Assembly: GCA_046048895.1 (NCBI GenBank)
Contig: JBJOFF010000010.1
Location: forward strand, 1 to 35,449
DNA length: 35,449 nt
DNA from: ZLKRG08 sp046048895
GTDB taxonomy: Bacteria; Actinomycetota; Actinomycetes; Nanopelagicales; Nanopelagicaceae
Reading direction: 5' to 3'
Shown here: in pieces, positions 14,207-23,213 of the stretch
How the letters are laid out: each line of letters starts with the position of its first letter
How positions within the stretch are numbered: the first letter of the stretch is position 1
Translations under genes and position numbers: made by a program
The notes under the pieces: model-generated
The model's input: the letters and a program-made list of their open reading frames with translations, nothing else
The model's database searches: none
Told to the model about the DNA's origin: nothing

Positions 14207-16690
14207 TTAAGCGGGCGTAACCGTATCAGCATCTTCGCCGTTTTTGGTAACCGACAAGAGCGAGACGCCTTCATCTAGATTAACTAAACGCACGCCCATG
14301 CTGTCACGGCCAGTCTGTCGAATCTCTGCAGCATCAGTGCGCATCACTGATCCATTCGAGGTAATCGCCAGAATTTCATCTTTATCGCTAATTACTAGCG
14401 CGCCAACTAAACCGCCTCGATCTTCATTTATCTTCGCAGCTTTGATGCCGATACCGCCGCGATTTTGAATTCGGTATTCATCAAGTGGTGATTTCTTACC
14501 AAAACCACCGTCGGTTGCAGTAAATACAAATAAATTTTGGTCAACACTGCCAACTCGCGCCATCGCGAGCAGCTCATCACCGGCGCGGAATTTCATTCCA
14601 ATCACGCCAGTTGCGCTACGTCCCATAGAACGAATGGATTCATTATTTGCTGAAAAGCGAAGTGACATTCCTTTGCGAGAAACTAAAAGTAGTTCATCTT
14701 TGTCGGTGGCTAACGTTGCGCCTACAACTTCATCACCGTCACGAAGTGAAATTGCAATAAGTCCACCGGTTCGTGGTGAGTCATATTCAGTTAGCGGAGA
14801 TTTTTTAACTAACCCAGATTTTGTGGAGAGCACCAGATACGGCGCAGTTCCGTAATCCTTAATAGATAACACTGCTGCGATCTGTTCGTCAGGTTTAAAT
14901 GCCATCAAATTAGCTACATGTTGTCCGCGGGCATCGCGTCCGGCATCAGGTAATTCGTGTACCTTGGCGCGATAAACACGGCCTTTGTTGGTGAAGAACA
15001 ATAACCAATCGTGAGTAGATGCAACAAAGAAATGATCAACGACATCATCTTGTTTTAGCGCTGCACCTTTTACGCCCTTACCGCCACGGCGTTGAGTGCG
15101 ATACAGCTCCGCACGAGTACGTTTTGAGTAGCCGCCACGAGTAACAGTTACCACTACATCTTGATCTGGGATTAAATCTTCCGCGCTGAAATCGCCTTCG
15201 GCAGCCACAATTTGAGTGCGGCGTTCATCGCCATACTTGGTAACCGTCTCGTTAAGTTCAGATTTAACTATTTCGCGCTGTTTTTCAACGCTTCCTAAAA
15301 TTACATTTAACTCGTTGATTTCAGACATCAATTGGTCGTATTCATCATTGATTTTCTGACGTTCTAGGGCAGCCAAACGACGTAATTGCATATCAAGAAT
15401 TGCATTTGCTTGAATTTCATCAACTTCTAGTAACTTCATTAAGCCTTCGCGCGCCTCTTCTGAAGTTTTAGAAGCACGAATTAAAGCAATTACCGCATCT
15501 AGTGCATCCAGCGCTTTTAGATAGCCGCGCAAAATATGAGCACGACGCTCTTTCTCGGCCAAACGGAACTTAGAGCGGCGAACAATTACTTCGATTTGGT
15601 GTTCGATGTAATAACGAACAAATTCATCTAAACGCAATGTGCGTGGTACGCCATCAACTAGCGCCAGCATATTTGCGCCAAAAGTATCTTGTAGTTGGGT
15701 GTGCTTATAAAGATTATTTAAAACAACTTTAGCGATTGCGCCTGATTGCAAAACAATAACTAAACGTTGTCCAAGACGTTCGTTACCTTCGTCGCGAACA
15801 TCTGCAATTCCTTTGATTCTGCCATCTTTAACCAATTCGGCAATCTTTAAAGCTAAATTATCTGGATTAACTTGATATGGAAGTTCCGTAACCACCAAGC
15901 AGGTGCGCTTATTAATTTCTTCAACATTAACAACTGCACGCATTGTGATTGATCCGCGACCAGTGCGATAAGCCTCTTCAATTCCAGTACGTCCAACAAT
16001 TAACGCTTTAGTTGGAAAATCTGGACCTTTAACAATTGTTAATAGATGAGCCAGTAATTGTTCTGAGCTAGCTTCAGGATTATCTAGCGCCCAAGTAACA
16101 CCTTCCGCGATTTCACGTAAGTTATGTGGCGGAATATTGGTCGCCATACCAACTGCGATACCCGCCGAACCATTAACAAGTAAATTTGGAAAACGTGATG
16201 GTAGAACTGTTGGCTCTTGCGAACGGCCGTCGTAATTTGGAATGAAATTAACGGTATCTTCATCGATATCGCGCATCATCTCCATGGCAATCGGTGATAA
16301 ACGCGCCTCGGTATAACGCATCGCAGCGGCTGGATCATTACCAGGGCTACCGAAATTTCCATTGCCATCAACCAATGGATAGCGAAGCGACCAAGGTTGA
16401 GCTAAACGAACTACGGTGTCATAAATCGCGCCATCTCCGTGTGGGTGATAGTTACCCATAACATCACCGACGATGCGTGAAGATTTGTAATAACCCTTAT
16501 CTGGGCGATAACCAGCGTCATACATCGCATAAAGCACGCGGCGGTGTACTGGTTTTAGGCCATCTCGAACATCTGGAAGTGCGCGACCGACAATCACTGA
16601 CATCGCATAGTCAAGGTAGCTACGCGCCATTTCGACTTGTAGATCGATGGTTTCGATCTTATCGAATTGTTTCTCTTCCATGTTTTCCAT
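14207..16690 (-). CDS. gyrA: DNA gyrase subunit A
   Basis: GyrA (827 residues) breaks and rejoins DNA in the A2B2 gyrase that introduces negative supercoils. Catalytic Tyr126 lies in AAMRYTEARL. The quinolone-binding loop reads NYHPHGDGAIYD (80-91), with Gly87 where E. coli has Ser83. The C-terminal beta-pinwheel carries the GyrA-box QRRGGKG, needed for DNA wrapping. The gene follows gyrB after 1 nt, so the two are translated together. The ATG at 16690 is used here; a second ATG three codons later has a slightly better GGAAA spacing and is possible. The DUF3566 gene that often follows gyrA in actinobacteria is absent. Confidence 0.97.
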   Translation of the reverse strand: MENMEEKQFDKIETIDLQVEMARSYLDYAMSVIVGRALPDVRDGLKPVHRRVLYAMYDAGYRPDKGYYKSSRIVGDVMGNYHPHGDGAIYDTVVRLAQPWSLRYPLVDGNGNFGSPGNDPAAAMRYTEARLSPIAMEMMRDIDEDTVNFIPNYDGRSQEPTVLPSRFPNLLVNGSAGIAVGMATNIPPHNLREIAEGVTWALDNPEASSEQLLAHLLTIVKGPDFPTKALIVGRTGIEEAYRTGRGSITMRAVVNVEEINKRTCLVVTELPYQVNPDNLALKIAELVKDGRIKGIADVRDEGNERLGQRLVIVLQSGAIAKVVLNNLYKHTQLQDTFGANMLALVDGVPRTLRLDEFVRYYIEHQIEVIVRRSKFRLAEKERRAHILRGYLKALDALDAVIALIRASKTSEEAREGLMKLLEVDEIQANAILDMQLRRLAALERQKINDEYDQLMSEINELNVILGSVEKQREIVKSELNETVTKYGDERRTQIVAAEGDFSAEDLIPDQDVVVTVTRGGYSKRTRAELYRTQRRGGKGVKGAALKQDDVVDHFFVASTHDWLLFFTNKGRVYRAKVHELPDAGRDARGQHVANLMAFKPDEQIAAVLSIKDYGTAPYLVLSTKSGLVKKSPLTEYDSPRTGGLIAISLRDGDEVVGATLATDKDELLLVSRKGMSLRFSANNESIRSMGRSATGVIGMKFRAGDELLAMARVGSVDQNLFVFTATDGGFGKKSPLDEYRIQNRGGIGIKAAKINEDRGGLVGALVISDKDEILAITSNGSVMRTDAAEIRQTGRDSMGVRLVNLDEGVSLLSVTKNGEDADTVTPA

Positions 16691-16691
16691 G

Positions 16692-18656
16692 TTAGATATC
16701 CAAGAACCTTACGTCTTTGGCATTACGTTGGATAAATTGGCGTCGTTGTTCGACATCTTCACCCATTAATACTGAGAACAAAGTATCTGCTGCAGCTGCA
16801 TCATCTAAAGTTACTTTTACCAATACTCGGTGCTCTGGATCCATGGTGGTATCCCAAAGTTCTTTAGCTGGCATCTCACCTAGGCCTTTGAAGCGTTGAA
16901 TTCCATCTTCTTTTGGTAGACGTTTTCCGGCATCAATACCAATTTTGATCATGCCATCGCGCTCTCGGTCGCTAAATGCATATTCAACTGGCTCTTTACC
17001 AGCCCACTTCAATTTATAAAGTGGAGGTTGAGCTAAGTACACATGTCCGTGTTCGATTAGTGGGCGCATAAATCTAAATAACAATGTAAGTAACAAGGTA
17101 CGGATATGTTGACCATCTACGTCAGCATCGGCCATCAAAATAATTTTGTGGTAACGAAGTTTGGCTAAATCAAAATCATCATGCACGCCAGTACCAAGCG
17201 CAGTGATTAAAGCTTGAACTTCATTGTTTTGTAACACGCGATCAATGCGCGCCTTCTCTACGTTAAGAATTTTGCCGCGGATTGGAAGCACTGCTTGATA
17301 TTTAGAATCACGGCCACCTTTAGTTGAACCACCCGCAGAATCACCTTCAACAATATAAAGTTCGCATTTTTCTGGATCGGTCCATTGGCAATCCGCTAAC
17401 TTGCCTGGCATACCGCGACCTTCTAACAAACCTTTTCGGTTGCGAGATAAGTCACGTGCTTTACGAGCTGCTACACGAGCTGCTGCCGCATCAATACTCT
17501 TTCTAACAATATCTTTTCCTTCAGCAGGATTCTTCTCAAACCACTCAGTTAACGCTTCATTTACACACTTTTGGGTGAATGTTTTGGCTTCGGTATTACC
17601 TAGTTTGGTTTTGGTTTGGCCTTCAAACTGAGGCTCTGAAATTTTAATTGAAACAATCGCAGTTAAACCTTCGCGAATATCTTCTCCGGTTAAGCGATCT
17701 TCTTTCTTGCGGATAAAACCCCAGTCTTCTCCAAATTTATTTACTACTGAAGTTAACGCGGTTCGGAAACCTTCTTCGTGAGTTCCGCCTTCATGGGTGT
17801 TAATTGCGTTAGCGAAAGTAAATACCGATTCGGAAAAACCATCATTCCATTGCATCGCAATTTCTAGAGACATTTTTCGTTTTTTGTCTTCTTGCTCTAA
17901 ATCGATAATGGATTTATGGAGTTCGCCGCGGGTTGAATTGATATGTTTTACGAAATCAACAATACCGCCGTCAAATTTATAAATTACTTCTAGTTGTTCA
18001 CCTTTGTCATCAACGTGCCCTGCGCGCATGTCTTTTAATGAAATGGTTAATCCTTTATTTAAAAAAGCCATTTCGCGGAAACGAGTAGATAAGACTTCAA
18101 ATGAAAATTCAGTGGTTTCAAAAATTTCTTCGGATGGATAGAAGCGAACTGTGGTTCCGTGTCCAGAGGTAGCTTTGCCTTTAGCAACAGGTGCATCAGG
18201 AACACCTAGTTGATAATTTTGTGACCAGAAAAATCCATCACGTTGCACTTCTACTTGTACAACTTTTGAAAGTGCGTTTACAACTGAAATACCGACGCCA
18301 TGTAATCCACCAGATACTGAATATCCGCCATCGCCAAACTTTCCACCTGCGTGCAAAACTGTTAAAACAACTTCTAGCGCTGGTTTTTTTTCCACTGGGT
18401 GGATATCAACTGGAATTCCGCGCCCATTATCAATAACTTCAACGCCGCCATCAGCCAAAAGAGTTACATCAATCCGATCGCAAACCCCTGCCATTGCTTC
18501 ATCAACTGAGTTATCTACAACTTCATAGACCAGGTGGTGAAGACCGCGTTCGCCGGTAGAGCCGATATACATACCAGGGCGCTTACGGACCGCTTCTAGC
18601 CCTTCAAGGACTGTGATCGCCGAGGCGTCGTACTGCTTTTCAGCCTTCTCAGCCAC
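16692..18656 (-). CDS. gyrB: DNA gyrase subunit B
   Basis: GyrB (654 residues) supplies ATP hydrolysis and the TOPRIM metal site of gyrase. The GHKL ATPase domain shows VVDNSVDEAMAG, DNGRGIPVD and GGLHGVGISVVNALS; the transducer follows; the TOPRIM domain has VEGDSAGGS and MADADVDGQHIRTLL; and the C-terminal tail contains IQRFKGLGEMPAKELW. The start is a GTG at 18656 with an excellent AAGGAGG 4 nt upstream. The leader between dciA and gyrB contains two hairpins, described separately. Length and motifs are normal for actinobacteria, with no large insertion. Confidence 0.97.
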   Translation of the reverse strand: MAEKAEKQYDASAITVLEGLEAVRKRPGMYIGSTGERGLHHLVYEVVDNSVDEAMAGVCDRIDVTLLADGGVEVIDNGRGIPVDIHPVEKKPALEVVLTVLHAGGKFGDGGYSVSGGLHGVGISVVNALSKVVQVEVQRDGFFWSQNYQLGVPDAPVAKGKATSGHGTTVRFYPSEEIFETTEFSFEVLSTRFREMAFLNKGLTISLKDMRAGHVDDKGEQLEVIYKFDGGIVDFVKHINSTRGELHKSIIDLEQEDKKRKMSLEIAMQWNDGFSESVFTFANAINTHEGGTHEEGFRTALTSVVNKFGEDWGFIRKKEDRLTGEDIREGLTAIVSIKISEPQFEGQTKTKLGNTEAKTFTQKCVNEALTEWFEKNPAEGKDIVRKSIDAAAARVAARKARDLSRNRKGLLEGRGMPGKLADCQWTDPEKCELYIVEGDSAGGSTKGGRDSKYQAVLPIRGKILNVEKARIDRVLQNNEVQALITALGTGVHDDFDLAKLRYHKIILMADADVDGQHIRTLLLTLLFRFMRPLIEHGHVYLAQPPLYKLKWAGKEPVEYAFSDRERDGMIKIGIDAGKRLPKEDGIQRFKGLGEMPAKELWDTTMDPEHRVLVKVTLDDAAAADTLFSVLMGEDVEQRRQFIQRNAKDVRFLDI

Positions 18657-18825
18657 TACGCCTCCTTGGTGGTAAATCGCTTAAAACCGCATTTAAGCCC
18701 CGATTCGGCGGGGACACCCGTAAATCCTAGTGGTAAAACCGAGGCAGCAATACCCTTTATAAGGGCTAGAGTGTGGAAATTAGGGCTTTATAGCGCAGAT
18801 TTGAGGGTGGGATTAGGCCTTTAGT
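18657..18825 (-). promoter_or_regulatory. gyrB leader with two tandem hairpins
   Basis: This 169-nt gap holds no gene. Close to gyrB it has two stem-loops: CCCCG/CGGGG (18698-18702 with 18709-18713, 6-nt loop) and GCTTAAA/TTTAAGC (18679-18685 with 18692-18698, 6-nt loop). They abut, sharing one base, just upstream of the AAGGAGG site. Neither has a T-tract in the minus direction, so they are more likely leader structure than a dciA terminator. A weak TTGCTG-15-TAGGAT promoter can be read further upstream. The supercoiling-control idea is inference. Confidence 0.35.
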
Positions 18826-19284
18826 TCACCCATAGGTATCTCGAGGCCCTTGAAAACCCTGCACTGTGCGTAGGCCTTTACGCCAACTTGGAGCGTTTGG
18901 GCCAAGGATCTCTAAAGATTTTATTGCCGGAGCTACTTTTTGAATCGATTCAAGCAGTTGTAACTTAATTAAATTTAATTGGGTTGCCCATGCGGTTGAT
19001 GTGCATTGAATAAATAGCTTCTCTTCTTTAACTTCAGTTGGTTCGCATTTAGATGCAATCTCATCTCCAACTATTTCGCGCCAACGAACAAAAATTTCAC
19101 CTTCAGCTAAACCACTCTGCCAATCTCGTTGGGAAACTAATTGATTTATTAGTTCACCGATTGGTTTTGGTTCACTGTTATCGCGAACCTCTTCAGTAAC
19201 TACTTTTTTATTGTTAGGTATAAATGATTTACGTCCGCCTTTAAATGCATTGTAAAGATCTAAAGCTAAGTCTCGGCTGCTCAT
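18826..19284 (-). CDS. dciA: DciA-like (DUF721) replicative helicase-loader protein
   Basis: A 152-residue DUF721 protein. DciA is the ancestral partner that helps load the replicative helicase DnaB in bacteria lacking DnaC/DnaI. The DUF721 core is seen from about 40: IGELINQLVSQRDW, VRWREIVGDEIASKCEPTEV, LFIQCTSTAWATQLNLIKLQ and a C-terminal LEILGPN. The N-terminal 35 residues are basic and probably disordered. The gene overlaps recF by 4 bp (19281-19284), and its position between recF and gyrB is the standard actinobacterial one. Confidence 0.9.
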   Translation of the reverse strand: MSSRDLALDLYNAFKGGRKSFIPNNKKVVTEEVRDNSEPKPIGELINQLVSQRDWQSGLAEGEIFVRWREIVGDEIASKCEPTEVKEEKLFIQCTSTAWATQLNLIKLQLLESIQKVAPAIKSLEILGPNAPSWRKGLRTVQGFQGPRDTYG

Positions 19285-20366
19285 TTACTCACCTTGCCGT
19301 TTGAGACATGAATACGGGTGTCGTTTAAATCTGTTGGTAAGTCACCTTCGACTGCTGCTGTGACAATAGTTTGTTCAGCCAATTTTGTTGCATGGATAAG
19401 TCGCGCACGTCGATTGGTATCTAACTCTGCAAAAACATCATCCAAAATTAAAATCGGGTCTAAACCTTGAGTTTTAAGAAGTTCTAGTGATGCTATTTTT
19501 AAGGAAATTGCAAAAGACCAGGACTCTCCGTGGCTGGCGTAACCTTTTGCAGGAAAATCACCAAGTTGTAAAATTAAATCATCTCGGTGTGGCCCTACCA
19601 GAGTCACTCCACGTTCAATCTCTTGGTATTGCACTTCTAGTAATTTAGTTTCAATTAGTTTCTTGTTTATTTCGTTATTGTTTGATAATCCATCAATATT
19701 AGATTTGTAAATAATAGATGCTGCTTTTACTTCATTTAACTCTTTATAGTTTGTAGCGACTAAAGGGTTTAGTTGCTCTACTAAAACTATACGTTCTGTA
19801 ATTATCACGCTAGCGAAATTAATTAATTGTTCCGTCCATGGCGTAATCGCGGCTTGTGGAGCTCGGGTTCTAAGTAGTGTATTTCGCTGTTTTAAGACTC
19901 TTTCGTAATCATTTAACACACCAGCTAGCCGCGGGGTTTTGGTAATTAATAATTTATCTAAAAAATCTCGACGGTTGGTTGGTTCGCCCCTTACCAAATC
20001 TAAATCCTCCGGAGAAAAGTAAATAACTTGGCAGGCTCCTAAAATCTCTCTTTGGGATTTAGTTGGGTTTTGATTAATTTTTGCGCGGTTTGCTTTATTG
20101 GCATTAATCTCTAAGTCAATCTGTAGGTTGCGATCACCGCGCACAATTTCAGCTCTGATTACTGCCTGCTCTGCGCCAAGAGATATTAAAGGTTGATTGG
20201 TTGGGGTGCGATGAGATGAGAGAAAACTAAGAAAAATTAAACTTTCGGCAATGTTGGTTTTACCCGCACCATTATTTCCAACAAAAGTGGTTACCCCGGG
20301 GTTTAAAGTTAAATCTAATTGGTGATAACTTCTAAAGTTAGTTAGCGAAAGTTTACTGACATACAT
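19281..20366 (-). CDS. recF: DNA replication and repair protein RecF
   Basis: RecF (361 residues) is an SMC-like ATPase that binds ssDNA-dsDNA junctions and helps load RecA at gaps with RecO and RecR. The Walker A is GNNGAGKTNIAESL near residue 30, the ABC signature region is SHGESWSFAISLKIASLEL and the Walker B is PILILDDVFAELD. The opening MYVSKLSLTNFRSYHQLDL is typical. It sits between dnaN and dciA on the same strand, 18 nt after dnaN. Length and motif order are normal. Confidence 0.96.
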   Translation of the reverse strand: MYVSKLSLTNFRSYHQLDLTLNPGVTTFVGNNGAGKTNIAESLIFLSFLSSHRTPTNQPLISLGAEQAVIRAEIVRGDRNLQIDLEINANKANRAKINQNPTKSQREILGACQVIYFSPEDLDLVRGEPTNRRDFLDKLLITKTPRLAGVLNDYERVLKQRNTLLRTRAPQAAITPWTEQLINFASVIITERIVLVEQLNPLVATNYKELNEVKAASIIYKSNIDGLSNNNEINKKLIETKLLEVQYQEIERGVTLVGPHRDDLILQLGDFPAKGYASHGESWSFAISLKIASLELLKTQGLDPILILDDVFAELDTNRRARLIHATKLAEQTIVTAAVEGDLPTDLNDTRIHVSNGKVSK

Positions 20367-20384
20367 AAAACGGCTTACTGTAAG

Positions 20385-21515
20385 TTAGTATGCAAACTTA
20401 GTTGGCATCAATAAATATTTGAAGTTTTCAATTGCTGGGGAATTAGCATCTGATTTGCCCATCAATATCGCTGCTTTGCTGGAAGTATTAAATGAAATCT
20501 GCGCATAAGGAGCGCTGATTGCATGTAAACCGTCTAATAAATAGTTTGGGTTAAAAGCGATAGATAAATCTTCACCAGTTTTGTTTACTTCAAAAACTTC
20601 ATTTGCTTGAGCTTCGTCTCCACCGCCTGCCTCTAAAGTTACTGAATTACCAGTGAAGGTAAGTTTTAATGGAATGGTTTTATCGGTAACTAGAGCGACA
20701 CGTCGCACTGATTCTAGAAATGGCGCTACTTCAATAACGGTGGTGGTTAAAGATTCTTGTGGAAGTAGGTGGCGGTAAGGAGGGAAAGTGCCATCTAAAA
20801 GCCTGGTAGTAGTTGATTTGCTGTCGGTTTGGAAGCCTGCTAGACGATCATTTGAAGCAGCTGGCGCTAACGCAATATTTACATTTTTTGCTGTTGCTAG
20901 TGTTTTTGCTGCATCATGCAATGTACGCGCACGAATTAGTGCAACTGCTTCTGTGTTTGGTCTTGCTGGGTTAAAAGTTACTTCACGAACTGCTAATCGG
21001 TAGCGGTCGGTTGCGGCCATGGTGATGTTCTCACCGTTTACTTCGACATGTACACCAGTCAATGATGGTAGTGAATCATCTTTTCCAGCTGCAGTTGAAA
21101 CTTGAGCTACCGCTTGATTAAAGAGTTCAGCATCAATTACACCTAACGCTTCTGGCATCTCTGGTAGGTTTGGGTATTCATTTATCGGTAGCACTGGAAG
21201 TGTGAATTTGGCGCTTCCAGCATTTACTAATACTCGAGTTCCATCTAATTGAATTGTTACTGGTTTATTTGGAAGAGATCGTGAAATGTCAGCTAATAAT
21301 TTTCCTGGTACTAAAACTTTTCCAGCAGTGGCCACATCTGCATCTGTCGAAGCGCGGCTTGCAGTTTCTAAATCTGATCCTGATAAAACAACTTTGTTTC
21401 CTTCAGCATCAATTACAATTCCAAGTAGCGCGGTTTGAATCGGTCTGGTTGAAAGACTACGAGAGACCCAATTAACTACATCAACTAACTTTTGTTGTTC
21501 GATAGTGAACTTCAT
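20385..21515 (-). CDS. dnaN: DNA polymerase III beta sliding clamp
   Basis: DnaN (376 residues) forms the dimeric ring that tethers DNA polymerase III and many repair proteins to DNA. The three-domain pattern is visible, with MKFTIEQQKLVDVVNWVSRS opening domain 1, and the C-terminal YLLMPTKFAY matches the usual end with the conserved MP-[MT] segment that lines the protein-binding pocket. An AAGGAG site precedes the ATG by 8 nt. It is separated from dnaA by the predicted origin, the classic actinobacterial dnaA-oriC-dnaN arrangement. Confidence 0.97.
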   Translation of the reverse strand: MKFTIEQQKLVDVVNWVSRSLSTRPIQTALLGIVIDAEGNKVVLSGSDLETASRASTDADVATAGKVLVPGKLLADISRSLPNKPVTIQLDGTRVLVNAGSAKFTLPVLPINEYPNLPEMPEALGVIDAELFNQAVAQVSTAAGKDDSLPSLTGVHVEVNGENITMAATDRYRLAVREVTFNPARPNTEAVALIRARTLHDAAKTLATAKNVNIALAPAASNDRLAGFQTDSKSTTTRLLDGTFPPYRHLLPQESLTTTVIEVAPFLESVRRVALVTDKTIPLKLTFTGNSVTLEAGGGDEAQANEVFEVNKTGEDLSIAFNPNYLLDGLHAISAPYAQISFNTSSKAAILMGKSDANSPAIENFKYLLMPTKFAY

Positions 21516-21824
21516 TTAGTGCGCTCCTTGGGTTTTAGTTAAACCACCGGAAAAAAGTACTCTCCCGGAAAAAGTTTTATATAAGTAGTTAGTAGTAATA
21601 ACCGTTGTTGAAATGTGGGTAGCAATAATTACTAATTTGTAATTACAAAACTCTTCCCATTTCAAAGCGGTATTTCGGAAAAAATCGCTCATAAACAGCT
21701 GTGGAGAACCTTGTGGGAAAAACAAAGTTAAAAGAGAACCCTTTACCAACGCTTTAGATATCCCCAAGGTGAAATCCCCAGAATTACGCTTGTTTTCCAC
21801 AGTTATCCACATCTCGTCCACAAG
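21516..21824. other. Predicted chromosomal replication origin (oriC) between dnaA and dnaN
   Basis: This 309-nt non-coding stretch holds one perfect DnaA box TTATCCACA (21803-21811), near-boxes TTTTCCACA (21793-21801) and TGTGGAGAA (21700-21708), and weaker ones TCGTCCACA (21814-21822), TGTGGGTAG (21614-21622) and TGTGGGAAA (21712-21720). Toward dnaN, TAGTAGTAATAA (21590-21601) fits the DnaA-trio pattern, flanked by AT-rich sequence at 21571-21589 that could melt first. From dnaA to dnaN the order is boxes, trio, AT-rich, as in the B. subtilis unwinding element. Gene context (dnaA, dnaN, rpmH, parAB, parS) supports origin identity. Confidence 0.85.
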
Positions 21825-23213
21825 CTACTTGCTCTGCTGCTTAATACGGCTGGTGAGCTCATTTACCTGGTTGTAAATCGATCTACGCTCCGCCATTAAC
21901 TCGCGAATTTTTCGATCTGCATGCATCACAGTGGTGTGATCGCGACCACCAAAAGTTTGGCCGATTTTTGGGAGCGAAAGCTCGGTTAGTTCGCGACATA
22001 AATACATTGCAATCTGTCGGGCATCAACTAAAACTCTAGAACGCGATGTTCCACATAAATCTTCTACAGTTAATGAGAAGTAAGCGGCTGTTTGAGCCAT
22101 GATCGTTGCTGCATTAATTGATGGAAGTGCATCGTTCGGAATTAAATCTTTTAAAACAATTTCAGCAAGAGCCATATCAACTGGTTGGCGATTTAAAGAT
22201 GCGAATGCAGTTACACGGATTAACGCACCTTCAAGTTCGCGAATATTGGTAAAAATTTTCGATGCGATATATTCCAAAACATCGTCTGGTGCATTTAAAC
22301 GTTCTTGCGCCGCTTTTTTGCGCAGAATAGCAATTCGAGTTTCAAGTTCTGGAGGTTGAATATCGGTAATCAATCCCCATTCGAAACGCGAACGTAAACG
22401 ATCTTCCAAGGTAGTTAGTTGTTTTGGTGGGCGATCACTGGATATAACAATCTGTTTGTTTGCGTTATACAAAGTATTGAAAGTATGGAAGAACTCTTCT
22501 TGAGTACGTTCTTTGTTCTCTAAAAATTGAATATCGTCAACTAACAAAATATCTAAATCACGATAACGTTTTTGGAAAGAGTTTGATTTATCATCACGAA
22601 TAGAGTTAATAAAATCATTTGTAAACTCTTCAGAAGAAACATAACGCACACGCACGTTCGGATATAACTCTTTTGCATACGCCCCCACTGCATGTAAAAG
22701 GTGAGTTTTTCCAAGTCCAGATTCACCATAAATAAATAATGGGTTATATGCCTTGGCGGGAGCTTCTGAAACTGCCAGCGCTGCTGCATGCGCAAAACGA
22801 TTGGATGCACCAATCACAAACGTTTCGAAGATGTAGCGAGGATTTAACGCATCAGAACCAACCGGCTTCTGAGCTTCCTCGCGACGGATTACATCTTCTT
22901 GAACACTTGTTATTGCGGGTTCAGGAGCTTCTGGCAGTTCCAAACTTTCATCAACGGTGACCGCGAAATTAACTTTTTCATTTAAAGTCGCCGCCAAACT
23001 TTCTGAGATTGCGTTACGTAAACGCACATCAATAATGTCTTTTACAAAAGTATTAGGAGTAGCAATAATTAAATTTGGAGCTCCCGCACCTTTTAGTAAC
23101 CCAAGCGGACGCGCTAATTGAAGGACCGCTTTATTAGGGCCATCTCCAGCGACCTGGCTGATTACTTGGCCCCAAAGAGCACCTAGATCCTCTTGGATCT
23201 GTACCTCTGACAT
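21825..23213 (-). CDS. dnaA: Chromosomal replication initiator protein DnaA
   Basis: DnaA (462 residues) is the AAA+ initiator that binds DnaA boxes and opens oriC. Domain I is at the N-terminus (SEVQIQEDLGALWGQVI); domain III carries Walker A GESGLGKTHLLHAVG, Walker B LDILLVDDIQFLE and sensor regions; domain IV ends with the box-reading GGRDHTTVMHADRKI. The start is set at the ATG at 23213 because the AGGAGG Shine-Dalgarno lies just upstream; a GTG at 23231 is in frame but would place that site within the coding region. Two perfect DnaA boxes 19-39 nt upstream suggest autoregulation. Domain II is short. Confidence 0.97.
   Translation of the reverse strand: MSEVQIQEDLGALWGQVISQVAGDGPNKAVLQLARPLGLLKGAGAPNLIIATPNTFVKDIIDVRLRNAISESLAATLNEKVNFAVTVDESLELPEAPEPAITSVQEDVIRREEAQKPVGSDALNPRYIFETFVIGASNRFAHAAALAVSEAPAKAYNPLFIYGESGLGKTHLLHAVGAYAKELYPNVRVRYVSSEEFTNDFINSIRDDKSNSFQKRYRDLDILLVDDIQFLENKERTQEEFFHTFNTLYNANKQIVISSDRPPKQLTTLEDRLRSRFEWGLITDIQPPELETRIAILRKKAAQERLNAPDDVLEYIASKIFTNIRELEGALIRVTAFASLNRQPVDMALAEIVLKDLIPNDALPSINAATIMAQTAAYFSLTVEDLCGTSRSRVLVDARQIAMYLCRELTELSLPKIGQTFGGRDHTTVMHADRKIRELMAERRSIYNQVNELTSRIKQQSK

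Noticed and set aside
21516..21821. 101-codon minus-strand frame in the dnaA-dnaN gap
   Set aside because: It encodes no recognisable protein and covers the DnaA boxes and AT-rich tract; origin function explains the sequence better.
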